64,000 nt of DNA from Pseudolysobacter sp964466115 (lineage in GTDB: Bacteria > Pseudomonadota > Gammaproteobacteria > Xanthomonadales > Rhodanobacteraceae): the NCBI GenBank assembly GCA_964466115.1, contig CAYXMH010000011.1, forward strand, positions 1 to 64,000, given 5' to 3'. The translations under genes and the position numbers were made by a program. The first letter of the stretch is position 1. Each line of letters starts with the position of its first letter. Below are positions 1 through 7,690 of the stretch, piece after piece. Below the pieces are notes generated by a model. It was not told the origin of the DNA. It saw only the letters and a list, made by a program, of their open reading frames with translations, and did no database searches.

Positions 1-50
1 GCCAAACGATATAAAGCACACGTCTTCTATGCAATATAAAGTAAACACTG

Positions 51-175
51 CCCTTGATGGGGGAGTCAGCGCGCTTAAGCGCGCTGGTGGGGGTGGTTGC
101 GATATCACTCGTTACGGAGCGCACGATTGTATTGCTCCGAACCCACCCCCATCCCAGCCTCCCCCCATCAAGGGG
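51..175. repeat. Imperfect inverted-repeat element downstream of parE
   Basis: The left arm begins CCCTTGATGGGGGAG at position 51. The right arm (141-175) reads ACCCACCCCCATCCCAGC and then CTCCCCCCATCAAGGG, the reverse complement of the left arm with small differences. The left arm is interrupted at 69-84 by a perfect 16-base palindrome, GCGCGCTTAAGCGCGC, that the right arm lacks. No coding sequence is credible here. Short inverted repeats of this kind are common between proteobacterial genes. It may also serve as the 3' boundary of parE transcription, but no T-tract is seen. Confidence 0.6.
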
Positions 176-223
176 GAAGGAGCGCGCATGTATGCTTTGA
201 AGTTTTGGGGGGCGGCGGTAGAA

Positions 224-2113
224 TTAAACTTCAATCGACGCCAAATCACCCTTGGTCTCCAGCCAATCTTTACGATCCGGCGCGCGCTTTTTGCTGAGCA
301 GCATATCCATAATTTTATTCGTTCCGTCTTCTTCCTCGACGGTTAATTGCACTAACCTGCGCGTATTCGGGTGAATGGTCGATTCGCGCAATTGCGGCGG
401 ATTCATTTCGCCTAAGCCTTTAAAGCGCGTGGTGGTCACTTGGCCACGGATGTTTTCGCGCTCGATGCGTTCCAGCAACAGGCGTTTTTCTTCTTCGTCC
501 AGGCAATAAAACACTTGCTTGCCGATATCGACGCGAAACAGAGGCGGCATGGCCACGAAGATATTGCCGGCGCGTACCAGGCTTGGAAAATGTTTTAAGA
601 ACAGTGCGCAAAGCAAAGTAGCGATGTGCAAACCATCGGAGTCGGCATCAGCCAGGATAATGACTTTGCCGTAGCGCAAGCCGTCGATTTTATCCGAGCC
701 AGGATCGCAGCCGATCGCCACCGCCAAGTCATGCACCTCATTCGACGCCAACACAGCACCCGATTCAACCTCCCAGGTGTTCAAGATTTTTCCGCGCAAT
801 GGCAAGATCGCTTGGAAATCCTTGTCGCGCGCCTGTTTGGCCGAGCCCCCAGCCGAGTCGCCTTCCACTAAGAACAGTTCCGTGCGCGATAGATCTTGGC
901 TGGCGCAATCGGCCAGCTTTCCCGGCAATGCCGGTCCCGTCATGATCTTTTTGCGTACGACGATTTTTTCCTGCTTAAGGCGCACTTGTGCGCGCTCAAT
1001 GGCCAGCTGCGCGATCGCCTCGCCAAGCTCGGTATGTTGATTGAGCCATAGACTAAACGCATCGTGCGCGGCGCTCTCCACGATGCTTGCGGCATTGCGC
1101 GAGGATAAACGCTCTTTGGTTTGGCCGGAGAATTGCGGGTCGCCGAGTTTAATGGACAGCACGAAACTCAATCGATCCCAAACGTCTTCGGGGGCAAGCT
1201 TTACGCCGCGCGGCAGCAGATTGCGGAAATCGCAAAACTCTCGCAGCGCTTCGGTTAGCCCGGAGCGCAAGCCGTTGACGTGCGTGCCACCTTGTATGGT
1301 GGGGATAAGGTTGACGTACGATTCTTGGGTTAGCTCGCCATCGGGTAGCCAGGCCAGCGCGAAATCTACCGCGTCGCTTTCGCGTTTCATCGTACATAGA
1401 AACAAATCGGGGGGTAGGCAGGAGCTATCACCGATCATTGATTTAAGATAATCGCGTAGACCGTCCTGGTAATGCCATTCAATGCGCTCGCCCGAGCTTT
1501 CATCAAACAGTTTTACCGTTAAACCCGCGCATAAAACGGCTTTTGCGCGCAGTACGTGCTTCAATTTAGGCAGCGAGATTTTTGCCGTATCGAAGTATTT
1601 GGCCTCGGGCCAGAAGCGCACGCGCGTGCCGGTCGTTTTTTTTGTTACCGTACCGACTTCGGTTAGCGCACTAACGCGATCGCCGTGGGCGAAGTCCATA
1701 CGATATTCATGGCCATCGCGGCGAATCGTCACTTCCACTTTCGATGACAACGCATTAACGACCGAAACGCCCACGCCGTGCAAACCGCCGGAAAAGGCGT
1801 AGTTTTTGTTCGAGAATTTTCCGCCGGCATGTAAGCGCGTAAGAATCAACTCAACGCCGGGAATGCCTTCTTCGGGATGAATATCGACCGGCATGCCGCG
1901 CCCGTCGTCGCTGACTTCGATCGAGCCGTCGTTATAGACGGTGACATCGATGATCGAGGCGTGACCGGCCAACGCCTCGTCCACCGAGTTGTCCACCACT
2001 TCCTGGGCCAAATGGTTCGGTCGTGACGTATCGGTATACATTCCGGGACGGCGTTTTACCGGCTCCAGGCCGGAAAGCACTTCAATGTCGGCGGCGTTGT
2101 AGCGATTACTCAT
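224..2113 (-). CDS. parE: DNA topoisomerase IV subunit B (ParE)
   Basis: ATPase subunit of topoisomerase IV, which decatenates daughter chromosomes in the cytoplasm together with ParC; parC lies in this window at 42754-45000. The 629-residue product has the usual ParE length. It shows the GHKL ATPase site (VDNSVDEAL near residue 41, DDGRGMP near 69, GGLHGVGVSVVNALS near 109), a transducer domain, and the TOPRIM metal site (EGDSAGGSA near 417 and a later DADSDG). The ATG of MSNRYNAADIEVLSG is chosen; the frame stays open 23 codons further upstream, but that extension has no family resemblance. It is the last gene of the minus-strand run starting with the epimerase, separated from the methyltransferase by 99 bases, so it may have its own promoter. 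Confidence 0.97.
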   Translation of the reverse strand: MSNRYNAADIEVLSGLEPVKRRPGMYTDTSRPNHLAQEVVDNSVDEALAGHASIIDVTVYNDGSIEVSDDGRGMPVDIHPEEGIPGVELILTRLHAGGKFSNKNYAFSGGLHGVGVSVVNALSSKVEVTIRRDGHEYRMDFAHGDRVSALTEVGTVTKKTTGTRVRFWPEAKYFDTAKISLPKLKHVLRAKAVLCAGLTVKLFDESSGERIEWHYQDGLRDYLKSMIGDSSCLPPDLFLCTMKRESDAVDFALAWLPDGELTQESYVNLIPTIQGGTHVNGLRSGLTEALREFCDFRNLLPRGVKLAPEDVWDRLSFVLSIKLGDPQFSGQTKERLSSRNAASIVESAAHDAFSLWLNQHTELGEAIAQLAIERAQVRLKQEKIVVRKKIMTGPALPGKLADCASQDLSRTELFLVEGDSAGGSAKQARDKDFQAILPLRGKILNTWEVESGAVLASNEVHDLAVAIGCDPGSDKIDGLRYGKVIILADADSDGLHIATLLCALFLKHFPSLVRAGNIFVAMPPLFRVDIGKQVFYCLDEEEKRLLLERIERENIRGQVTTTRFKGLGEMNPPQLRESTIHPNTRRLVQLTVEEEDGTNKIMDMLLSKKRAPDRKDWLETKGDLASIEV

Positions 2114-2212
2114 GGTGTTTGGATGATTATGTGAATGATCGGACAAGGCGCGCATGGTGGCGGGAATGCGCGTGGCATGCAAGAGCGAGATCCATGCAGG
2201 ACGGTCATCGGA

Positions 2213-2965
2213 TTACCGGTCTGGCTTAACCACCAAAGTAGCGAATTTCGCATTTTCGCCGCAGTCGCGGGTGCCATAATCCCAGCTTTGCAACACCACG
2301 CTGTAGTGATGCAAGGCAGCTATTTGCTCGAGCTGTTGCACGGTATAGGGGCGAATGGTTTCTTCGGTCGAGATCTCCTCGCGCAAGGTCTGGTTTTGAT
2401 CGTAGAGGCGATAGCGGCGCTCGATCCGGTTTCGACCGTCGCTTAATACGCTGATGCGCTTGTGCCGTTCTAACTGGCCATCGCCGTGGCGGCGTTGATA
2501 ATCCAAGCGAAAATCGGCAAAGCTCATTACCGGTTGCGGTATGAACGCATCAAGTACGAGATAGCCTTCGTTTTCCAGTAAGGGACGCGTCTGTATAAAA
2601 AAATCATTTATTGCATTTGGCTCACTGAGATAAGTTATCAACGAATACGGGGCCATAATGACGTGGAATGTACCGATCAAGGCAAGCGCGCGCATGTCCA
2701 TTTGCGCAACGCGAGCGCTAACCCCCTCGGCAGCAGCTTGGGCGCGCAATTGCTGCAGCATCGGCAATGACCGATCAATGCCAATGGCATCGATTCCGGC
2801 GTTCAATAAGGAGCGTAAAATACGGCCGGTGCCGCATCCCAGCTCAAGTGCGCGGCCGCCTTTTTTTTTGCACAGCCGCGTATACCAGCCCACGTCGTCG
2901 AGCTGCATGCTTTGGCCCATATCGGTTTCATAGATCGCGGCGATAAGATCGTAGGACCAGGCCAT
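2213..2965 (-). CDS. Class I SAM-dependent methyltransferase
   Basis: A 250-residue soluble methyltransferase. The SAM-binding motif I is ALELGCGTGRIL, preceded by a segment typical of small-molecule methyltransferases (MAWSYDLIAAIYETDMGQ), and followed by an acidic residue after a hydrophobic strand (IDAIGIDRS). The Rossmann core is complete through about residue 140. The chosen ATG lies two bases after the stop codon of the glycosyltransferase upstream, so the two are almost certainly co-transcribed and probably translationally coupled. The substrate cannot be read from sequence; the operon suggests a sugar or glycan intermediate. A role unrelated to glycans is possible. Confidence 0.85.
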   Translation of the reverse strand: MAWSYDLIAAIYETDMGQSMQLDDVGWYTRLCKKKGGRALELGCGTGRILRSLLNAGIDAIGIDRSLPMLQQLRAQAAAEGVSARVAQMDMRALALIGTFHVIMAPYSLITYLSEPNAINDFFIQTRPLLENEGYLVLDAFIPQPVMSFADFRLDYQRRHGDGQLERHKRISVLSDGRNRIERRYRLYDQNQTLREEISTEETIRPYTVQQLEQIAALHHYSVVLQSWDYGTRDCGENAKFATLVVKPDR

Positions 2966-2967
2966 AA

Positions 2968-5169
2968 TTAGGATGCCAATAAGTTTCGATAAACATTCGC
3001 CTGACGATCGGCGATCGCGTCCCAACCGTAGCGGGCCAGTTGCTCGAGATTCGGCCGTTCCAGGGCGTGACGTGCGGCCGGATTATTCAACAGCATTGCA
3101 ATGGAATCGATCATGTCTGCAACACCGGCGCATACGCTGAGGCCGGCCAATGATTCATCGAGGAAGCCGCGCGCACCGTCGCGCGTGCTTACGCACACGC
3201 GACCTGCCAATAACGATTCGATGAGTTTTAACGAGGAGCCGCGGATATCGCGTTGAGGGTTGATGGTTAGGGAGGCTTGCTGGAGGTATGGGGTAGGGTC
3301 GACAAAACGGCTGATGATCTCCACCCCCGGTTGCTCGAACAGAGCATCGCCAGCCGTGTTGGTGCGCGCTTCCTCCCCACCCAGAATGGTGATGGTTATC
3401 TCGGGAAATTGCGCTTTCAGTCTCGGCCACGCCCACGTCAGAAATTCGCGTATGCCGGATAGATTGGGCGGGTAGCGCAGCGGACCCATGAATAATAGGC
3501 TCGCATTCGTCGACGATGGGATATAGGGGGCATTAGTGATCGGTGCGCCATTTGCGATCAGCTCGATGTATGGATGAATCAGCAAGTTTCCGTCTTCCTG
3601 CGAGCAGACTGTTACGGCATCGTAGCGGGCGATCAACTGATCCTGGGTCAAATCGTCAATTGCTTTGGCGTGTTCGCGTTTGAGATACACGTCGTGCAGC
3701 GCCAATAGCCAGCGCGCACGGCCTTGGCGTTGCTCCACCAGTGCTGCCAATTCCATAAATTCAATTTGTACGATGTCTGGATCGTAGACCGCAACCAATC
3801 GAGCGAGCTCAGCGCGCAGCTTCGGATGTGCGTGGCGTTGGATGCGTTGCAGCAAAGGTAACGGTTTTTCGCCAATCACATCCCCCCTGCCTTCGACCAG
3901 ATGGATCGCGGCGAAATGCGCAAACCAAGGCTGTGATGCGGCGCCGTACAGGGAACGCTCATCGCCCAGTAGGATAAATTCCACCGTATTGCTCAAGCGC
4001 GCTACCAGTTCAGCGATGCGGCGCGCGCCCCCGTGCGCGGGTGGGAACAGAGCGAAGGGCGCCACGATTAACACTCGTAAACGACCCGCGTTCTTCGCCT
4101 TAAACGCAGGGTAATACTTGTTGCTTGCAATGGTGGAAAAATCCAATCCGCGACGGCGCGCCCGACGCGCGCCGAGCCTTCGTGTAAACACGCTTTTTGC
4201 AATGCCGATTCGAGCGAGATCGTTTTGAGTGGCGCGATCCAGGGAGGCGATGCGGTGAATTAAATCACCGGGGCGCAATGCGCTCCAGCCATGGCGTAGA
4301 TCAAACAACAAACCGTTGCGGCGTATAATTCGATCAATCTCTTGCGGCTGGTAAAACCGATTGACGGTACCGCGGTGGTGATGCCACGCGTGTGAACGCG
4401 GGCAAAACACCACTTCATAGCCATCGCCCCAGGCGCGCACCCCCCAATCGACGTCCTCCCAATAAAACGGCGAATACGCATGGCTGTCGCGCACGTATCG
4501 ACGCAGCAGCGAGGTTTGGCATAACGATGAACCGCCGCTTGGGTATAAGCTGCCGCGCGCAAGATCGGAGTTTTCCGGCGTGCGTTCGTATACTTCGGGT
4601 TCGTGTGGATTCCACACAAAATCGGCCCAGCCGGTTTCTTCGCGGCGGCGTGTCTCATCTGCAAAAAAAATTTGCGAGGAAACCGAAAATATGTGTACCT
4701 GACGGTAGGGTAGCAATTCGGCTAACGCATTTGGTGCTAAGCGCATATCGCTGTTCAGCAGATAGACCCAGTCGTAACGGACCCATTTAAGCCCCGCTGC
4801 AATGGCTCCGTTGTATCCGAGGGCATGGTCAAAATGCTGCCATTGCACGTTTGGATATTGCCGCATCAAAGTGATGTAGTCGGCGGTTGCGGCACCATTG
4901 ATAACAACGACGACTTCGGTCGGTTCACTAACAAGCGTGAGCGCACCATTCAGTGCGCTTAAAGTTTGTGCGAGGAGCTCTGGCGTTCCGCGTTCCGGTA
5001 TTACGATCGAAACGCCGGGGCGAAATTGCGCGCGTGGTACGCGCCAGCGTCCATGGCTAATCCGCGCCAGTAACGCCGCGGCGGCCATCGCCGCATACAA
5101 TGGCCCGAAGCGCAGCAATAAACGCGCGCTTAACCACCAGTGTCGCAACGGTTTGTTCGCCGCACTCAT
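2968..5169 (-). CDS. Bifunctional glycosyltransferase (GT2 plus GT4-like fusion)
   Basis: A 733-residue protein with two glycosyltransferase modules. Residues about 50-310 are a GT2 (GT-A fold) domain: VSIVIPERG opens it, LLNSDMRL holds the metal-binding acidic residue, and FYWEDVDWGVRAWGDGYEV matches the ED-x-D-W acceptor region. From about residue 365 a second module starts (LRVLIVAPFALFPPAHGG), with LLFMGPLRYPPNLSG and the GSSLKLIESLLAGRVCV nucleotide-sugar site of GT4-type enzymes. A short hydrophobic stretch near residues 23-37 may sit on the membrane. Its start overlaps the stop of the upstream gene by four bases (ATGA). Such fusions usually add two consecutive sugars to a lipid-linked or surface glycan; the sugars are unknown. 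Confidence 0.88.
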   Translation of the reverse strand: MSAANKPLRHWWLSARLLLRFGPLYAAMAAAALLARISHGRWRVPRAQFRPGVSIVIPERGTPELLAQTLSALNGALTLVSEPTEVVVVINGAATADYITLMRQYPNVQWQHFDHALGYNGAIAAGLKWVRYDWVYLLNSDMRLAPNALAELLPYRQVHIFSVSSQIFFADETRRREETGWADFVWNPHEPEVYERTPENSDLARGSLYPSGGSSLCQTSLLRRYVRDSHAYSPFYWEDVDWGVRAWGDGYEVVFCPRSHAWHHHRGTVNRFYQPQEIDRIIRRNGLLFDLRHGWSALRPGDLIHRIASLDRATQNDLARIGIAKSVFTRRLGARRARRRGLDFSTIASNKYYPAFKAKNAGRLRVLIVAPFALFPPAHGGARRIAELVARLSNTVEFILLGDERSLYGAASQPWFAHFAAIHLVEGRGDVIGEKPLPLLQRIQRHAHPKLRAELARLVAVYDPDIVQIEFMELAALVEQRQGRARWLLALHDVYLKREHAKAIDDLTQDQLIARYDAVTVCSQEDGNLLIHPYIELIANGAPITNAPYIPSSTNASLLFMGPLRYPPNLSGIREFLTWAWPRLKAQFPEITITILGGEEARTNTAGDALFEQPGVEIISRFVDPTPYLQQASLTINPQRDIRGSSLKLIESLLAGRVCVSTRDGARGFLDESLAGLSVCAGVADMIDSIAMLLNNPAARHALERPNLEQLARYGWDAIADRQANVYRNLLAS

Positions 5170-6260
5170 ACCAAGGCGCTAGGGTCGCGGAATGCGGTTT
5201 GCCCAGCCCGCCAAGCGCTGAACCAGCGCAACGCTTGCTCGGTAAACAGGGTGCACCAAATGTTCCGTTCGGCCGCTGGGATGTCGTTGCGGAAGGCCAC
5301 GCCCCCTTCTCTTTGCACTTGCCCGATGAGTATTTCGGCTAAGCGGTCCAATTGCCGAACCTGGGCGGCGGGGACAGCGCCGTGATCGTGCAGTGAAATG
5401 GCAAGGCGTAGCGCTTGCGCGATGACATCGTTGCGCAGCACGGATGAATCGGACGCTTCCGGCAGCTCCCCGGTTGGGTGTTGTAATGCAAGTATTTGCG
5501 TCAATAACGTGGCGATATCGTTGCGTTGACCGTGGGTATGAAACAGCGCTCCTTCAAGAAAATAGAGGGTTGGATGCAAAGCCTCGATCGGTGCCCGGGC
5601 TGTATCGGGTAGGTAGTTCAAGCACAGCTGTTCACACGCTTGGCGCAACGGCTCCGATAGGGGAATGAGCAGTTGTGCCGCCAGAACACGCGTAGCTGCC
5701 TTCACCAGGAAACGGCCGGATTGGGTCGACCATCGATTTGGCAACGCGCTTGATTGCGACAAGCGGCGTATCGCCAGCAATTGGTGGTTGTGAACGAAAC
5801 CTTCCAGTGCGTGGCTTAACTGCTTAAGCAAGACGAATGGGGTTTCGATTAAGCCGACCTTTATTACGCGACAAATGCCGTGGAGCAGAATGGCCAGATC
5901 GAAAAAAAATACCGCTTGATTACGCCAATCGGGTGCTGCGGGTTGTAAGTAAATGCGGGTGGGAGGTATAGAGCCGTCGGCAAATTTGCGCTCGCACCAA
6001 GCGATAGCGGCTTTTGCGCGAGCTTGGCATTCGCATCGATCGTGCAAAGGGGCAATCTCAGCCAACCACTGCAAGTAATAGCCGGTGATCTCGGCGTAGA
6101 CGTATTGCGGCGCCCCGGTTGCGTCAACGCTGCCCGCGATACCCCCGTGTTCCGCGCCGCTTACTATTTGCGCCGGGCCGAACAACAACCAGTGGCGCGT
6201 TTGTGCGCTCGCAAGGGTTGCAGACTCGATTAACGCGGAGCTATTCGCTATGTTGCTCAA
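5166..6260 (-). CDS. Unrecognised alpha-helical protein in the glycan operon
   Basis: No family is recognised with confidence. The 364-residue product is rich in amphipathic helices and aromatic residues, without a signal peptide or clear membrane span. Segments such as PQYVYAEITGYYLQWL, HPTLYFLEGALF, DSSVLRNDVIAQALRLA and ERNIWCTLFTEQALRWF recur at helix-hairpin intervals and resemble alpha/alpha-toroid enzymes (glycoside hydrolases, lyases, sugar epimerases). That resemblance is inference. No ATG fits: the nearest in-frame ATG codons lie far inside the epimerase gene. TTG at 6258-6260 is proposed, preceded by AGAGAA. The gene overlaps the epimerase by 20 bases and the glycosyltransferase by four, so it belongs to one transcript with both. 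Confidence 0.7.
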   Translation of the reverse strand: MSNIANSSALIESATLASAQTRHWLLFGPAQIVSGAEHGGIAGSVDATGAPQYVYAEITGYYLQWLAEIAPLHDRCECQARAKAAIAWCERKFADGSIPPTRIYLQPAAPDWRNQAVFFFDLAILLHGICRVIKVGLIETPFVLLKQLSHALEGFVHNHQLLAIRRLSQSSALPNRWSTQSGRFLVKAATRVLAAQLLIPLSEPLRQACEQLCLNYLPDTARAPIEALHPTLYFLEGALFHTHGQRNDIATLLTQILALQHPTGELPEASDSSVLRNDVIAQALRLAISLHDHGAVPAAQVRQLDRLAEILIGQVQREGGVAFRNDIPAAERNIWCTLFTEQALRWFSAWRAGQTAFRDPSALV

Positions 6261-7434
6261 GTAGGTTCTCTGATGGGGAATAAGTGGATTGCGCGTCAAG
6301 CAGCGTGTTGGCGAGTATGGCCGCAATGCGCTCGCCCGCTCGGCCATCGCCGTAAGGTGCCTTCTTATCAAACGGCAGTGCCTGCGGGTGCGGTGCGGAT
6401 AAAGCGGCAAGCGCTGCGGTGAAAATGGCGCCATGTTCAACGGCAACCAAATGGCAGGTCCCACACGCCAAGCTTTCGGGCCGTTCGGTGTTTTCCCGCA
6501 CCACCAGTACCGGTACACCCAGATAGGGGGCCTCCTCTTGGATGCCGCCGGAGTCCGTAATGATCAATGCCGAGCGTTTGAGCAGTTCCACAAAGGGCGC
6601 ATAGTTCATCGGCTCAGTCAGTTGGATGCGCGGATGATTGCTCAGCATCCGCCGTATGCGGTTTCCAACGGCTGGATTGGGGTGTACCGGGCAGATCAAG
6701 GCCAGATCGTGTTCGGCATCAAGCAAGTCGAGCACTGCCGAGCATACGGTGTCTAAACCGCGGCCGTAATTTTCGCGCCGATGCAAGGTTAACGTGATGA
6801 GGCGCCTACAGCCGTTTGGTAAAACTGGACGGCGAGCTCTGGATTCGTCCCTTAGTTCACAATGCTCTCGTAATAAATCAATGATCGTGTTGCCGCAGAT
6901 GTGGATTTGTGACGCTGGTACGCCTTCGCCGCATAAATTGGCCGCCGCCAATGCGGTAGGCGCGAAATGCAAATGAGCCATAGTGGCGATGCGGCGCCGA
7001 AACATTTCTTCTGGAAATGGGCGATATGGGTGGGTTGTGCGTAGACCGGCCTCGACGTGCACCAAGCGTACGCCGGTAGTGCGTGCTGCCAATGATCCCG
7101 CGTAGGCCGTGGAGGTATCTCCTTGGACCATGACAGCGGCAGGTTGCTGATCAAGAATGATCGCCTGCATTTGTTCGCGCAGATCGCGGATTGCGTGTGA
7201 TAAGGAAATATTTGCGCGAATCGGGGTGAGATCGGAATCCGCACGTAACTGGCATTGCGCAAGACTGCGTCGCACCATCGCCGAGTGCTGACCGGAATTG
7301 ACCAACCAACAATCGAGATGTTTTTGCTCGCGCACGGCGCGCACCACGCTTGCGATTTTTAAGCATTCCGGTCGGGTGCCGACAAACGCTACTATTCGTC
7401 TTGGCTTAGCGGTCCTTGCATGGCTCAATTCCAT
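6241..7434 (-). CDS. wecB: UDP-N-acetylglucosamine 2-epimerase (non-hydrolysing, WecB-like)
   Basis: Interconverts UDP-GlcNAc and UDP-ManNAc in the cytoplasm, supplying ManNAc-type sugars for surface polysaccharide. The 397-residue protein has the family signatures GTRPECLKIA (residue 19), VQGDTSTAYAGSLAA (103), HVEAGLRT (126), LTLHRREN and DSGGIQEEAPYLGVPV, then RENTERPE. One oddity: the usual PEE-x-NR segment reads PEEMFRR here, with Phe at the Asn position, so this may be a divergent subfamily. It is the first gene of the minus-strand glycan operon. The 256-base gap to pyrG must hold its promoter. A related UDP-sugar epimerase specificity cannot be excluded. Confidence 0.88.
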   Translation of the reverse strand: MELSHARTAKPRRIVAFVGTRPECLKIASVVRAVREQKHLDCWLVNSGQHSAMVRRSLAQCQLRADSDLTPIRANISLSHAIRDLREQMQAIILDQQPAAVMVQGDTSTAYAGSLAARTTGVRLVHVEAGLRTTHPYRPFPEEMFRRRIATMAHLHFAPTALAAANLCGEGVPASQIHICGNTIIDLLREHCELRDESRARRPVLPNGCRRLITLTLHRRENYGRGLDTVCSAVLDLLDAEHDLALICPVHPNPAVGNRIRRMLSNHPRIQLTEPMNYAPFVELLKRSALIITDSGGIQEEAPYLGVPVLVVRENTERPESLACGTCHLVAVEHGAIFTAALAALSAPHPQALPFDKKAPYGDGRAGERIAAILANTLLDAQSTYSPSENLLEQHSE

Positions 7435-7650
7435 AAAACGTATGAATCCGACGAATACCGGTCACTTAAGTTGCATTGTCATGCCCTCAGTAATTCGACA
7501 AATTCTAAGGTGACAGAGTGCGCCATTTTAGCATCGGTTTCGTTAAACAGCATGAAGTGAATGTCTTAAGCTGGTCGTTTTAGGCGACGAATGCACAAGA
7601 AAATATGGGGGCTTCGGCGGTCTTGAGTGAAATTCGGGTGTCTGATCCGC

Positions 7651-7656
7651 TACAAT
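7651..7656 (+). promoter_or_regulatory. Possible -10 box of the pyrG operon
   Basis: TACAAT lies 35 bases before the pyrG ATG in the 256-base divergent gap between wecB and pyrG. The nearest TTGAGT (7623-7628) is 22 bases away, too far for a standard sigma-70 pair, so only the -10 is convincing. The assignment rests on pattern alone. Confidence 0.3.
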
Positions 7657-7690
7657 GGCAAGCTTTGCAGCCACCCTGACACGGCGTTTT

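Noticed and set aside
29..346. Plus-strand open frames at the left edge
   Set aside because: They cross the inverted repeat and the antisense of parE; no coding features.
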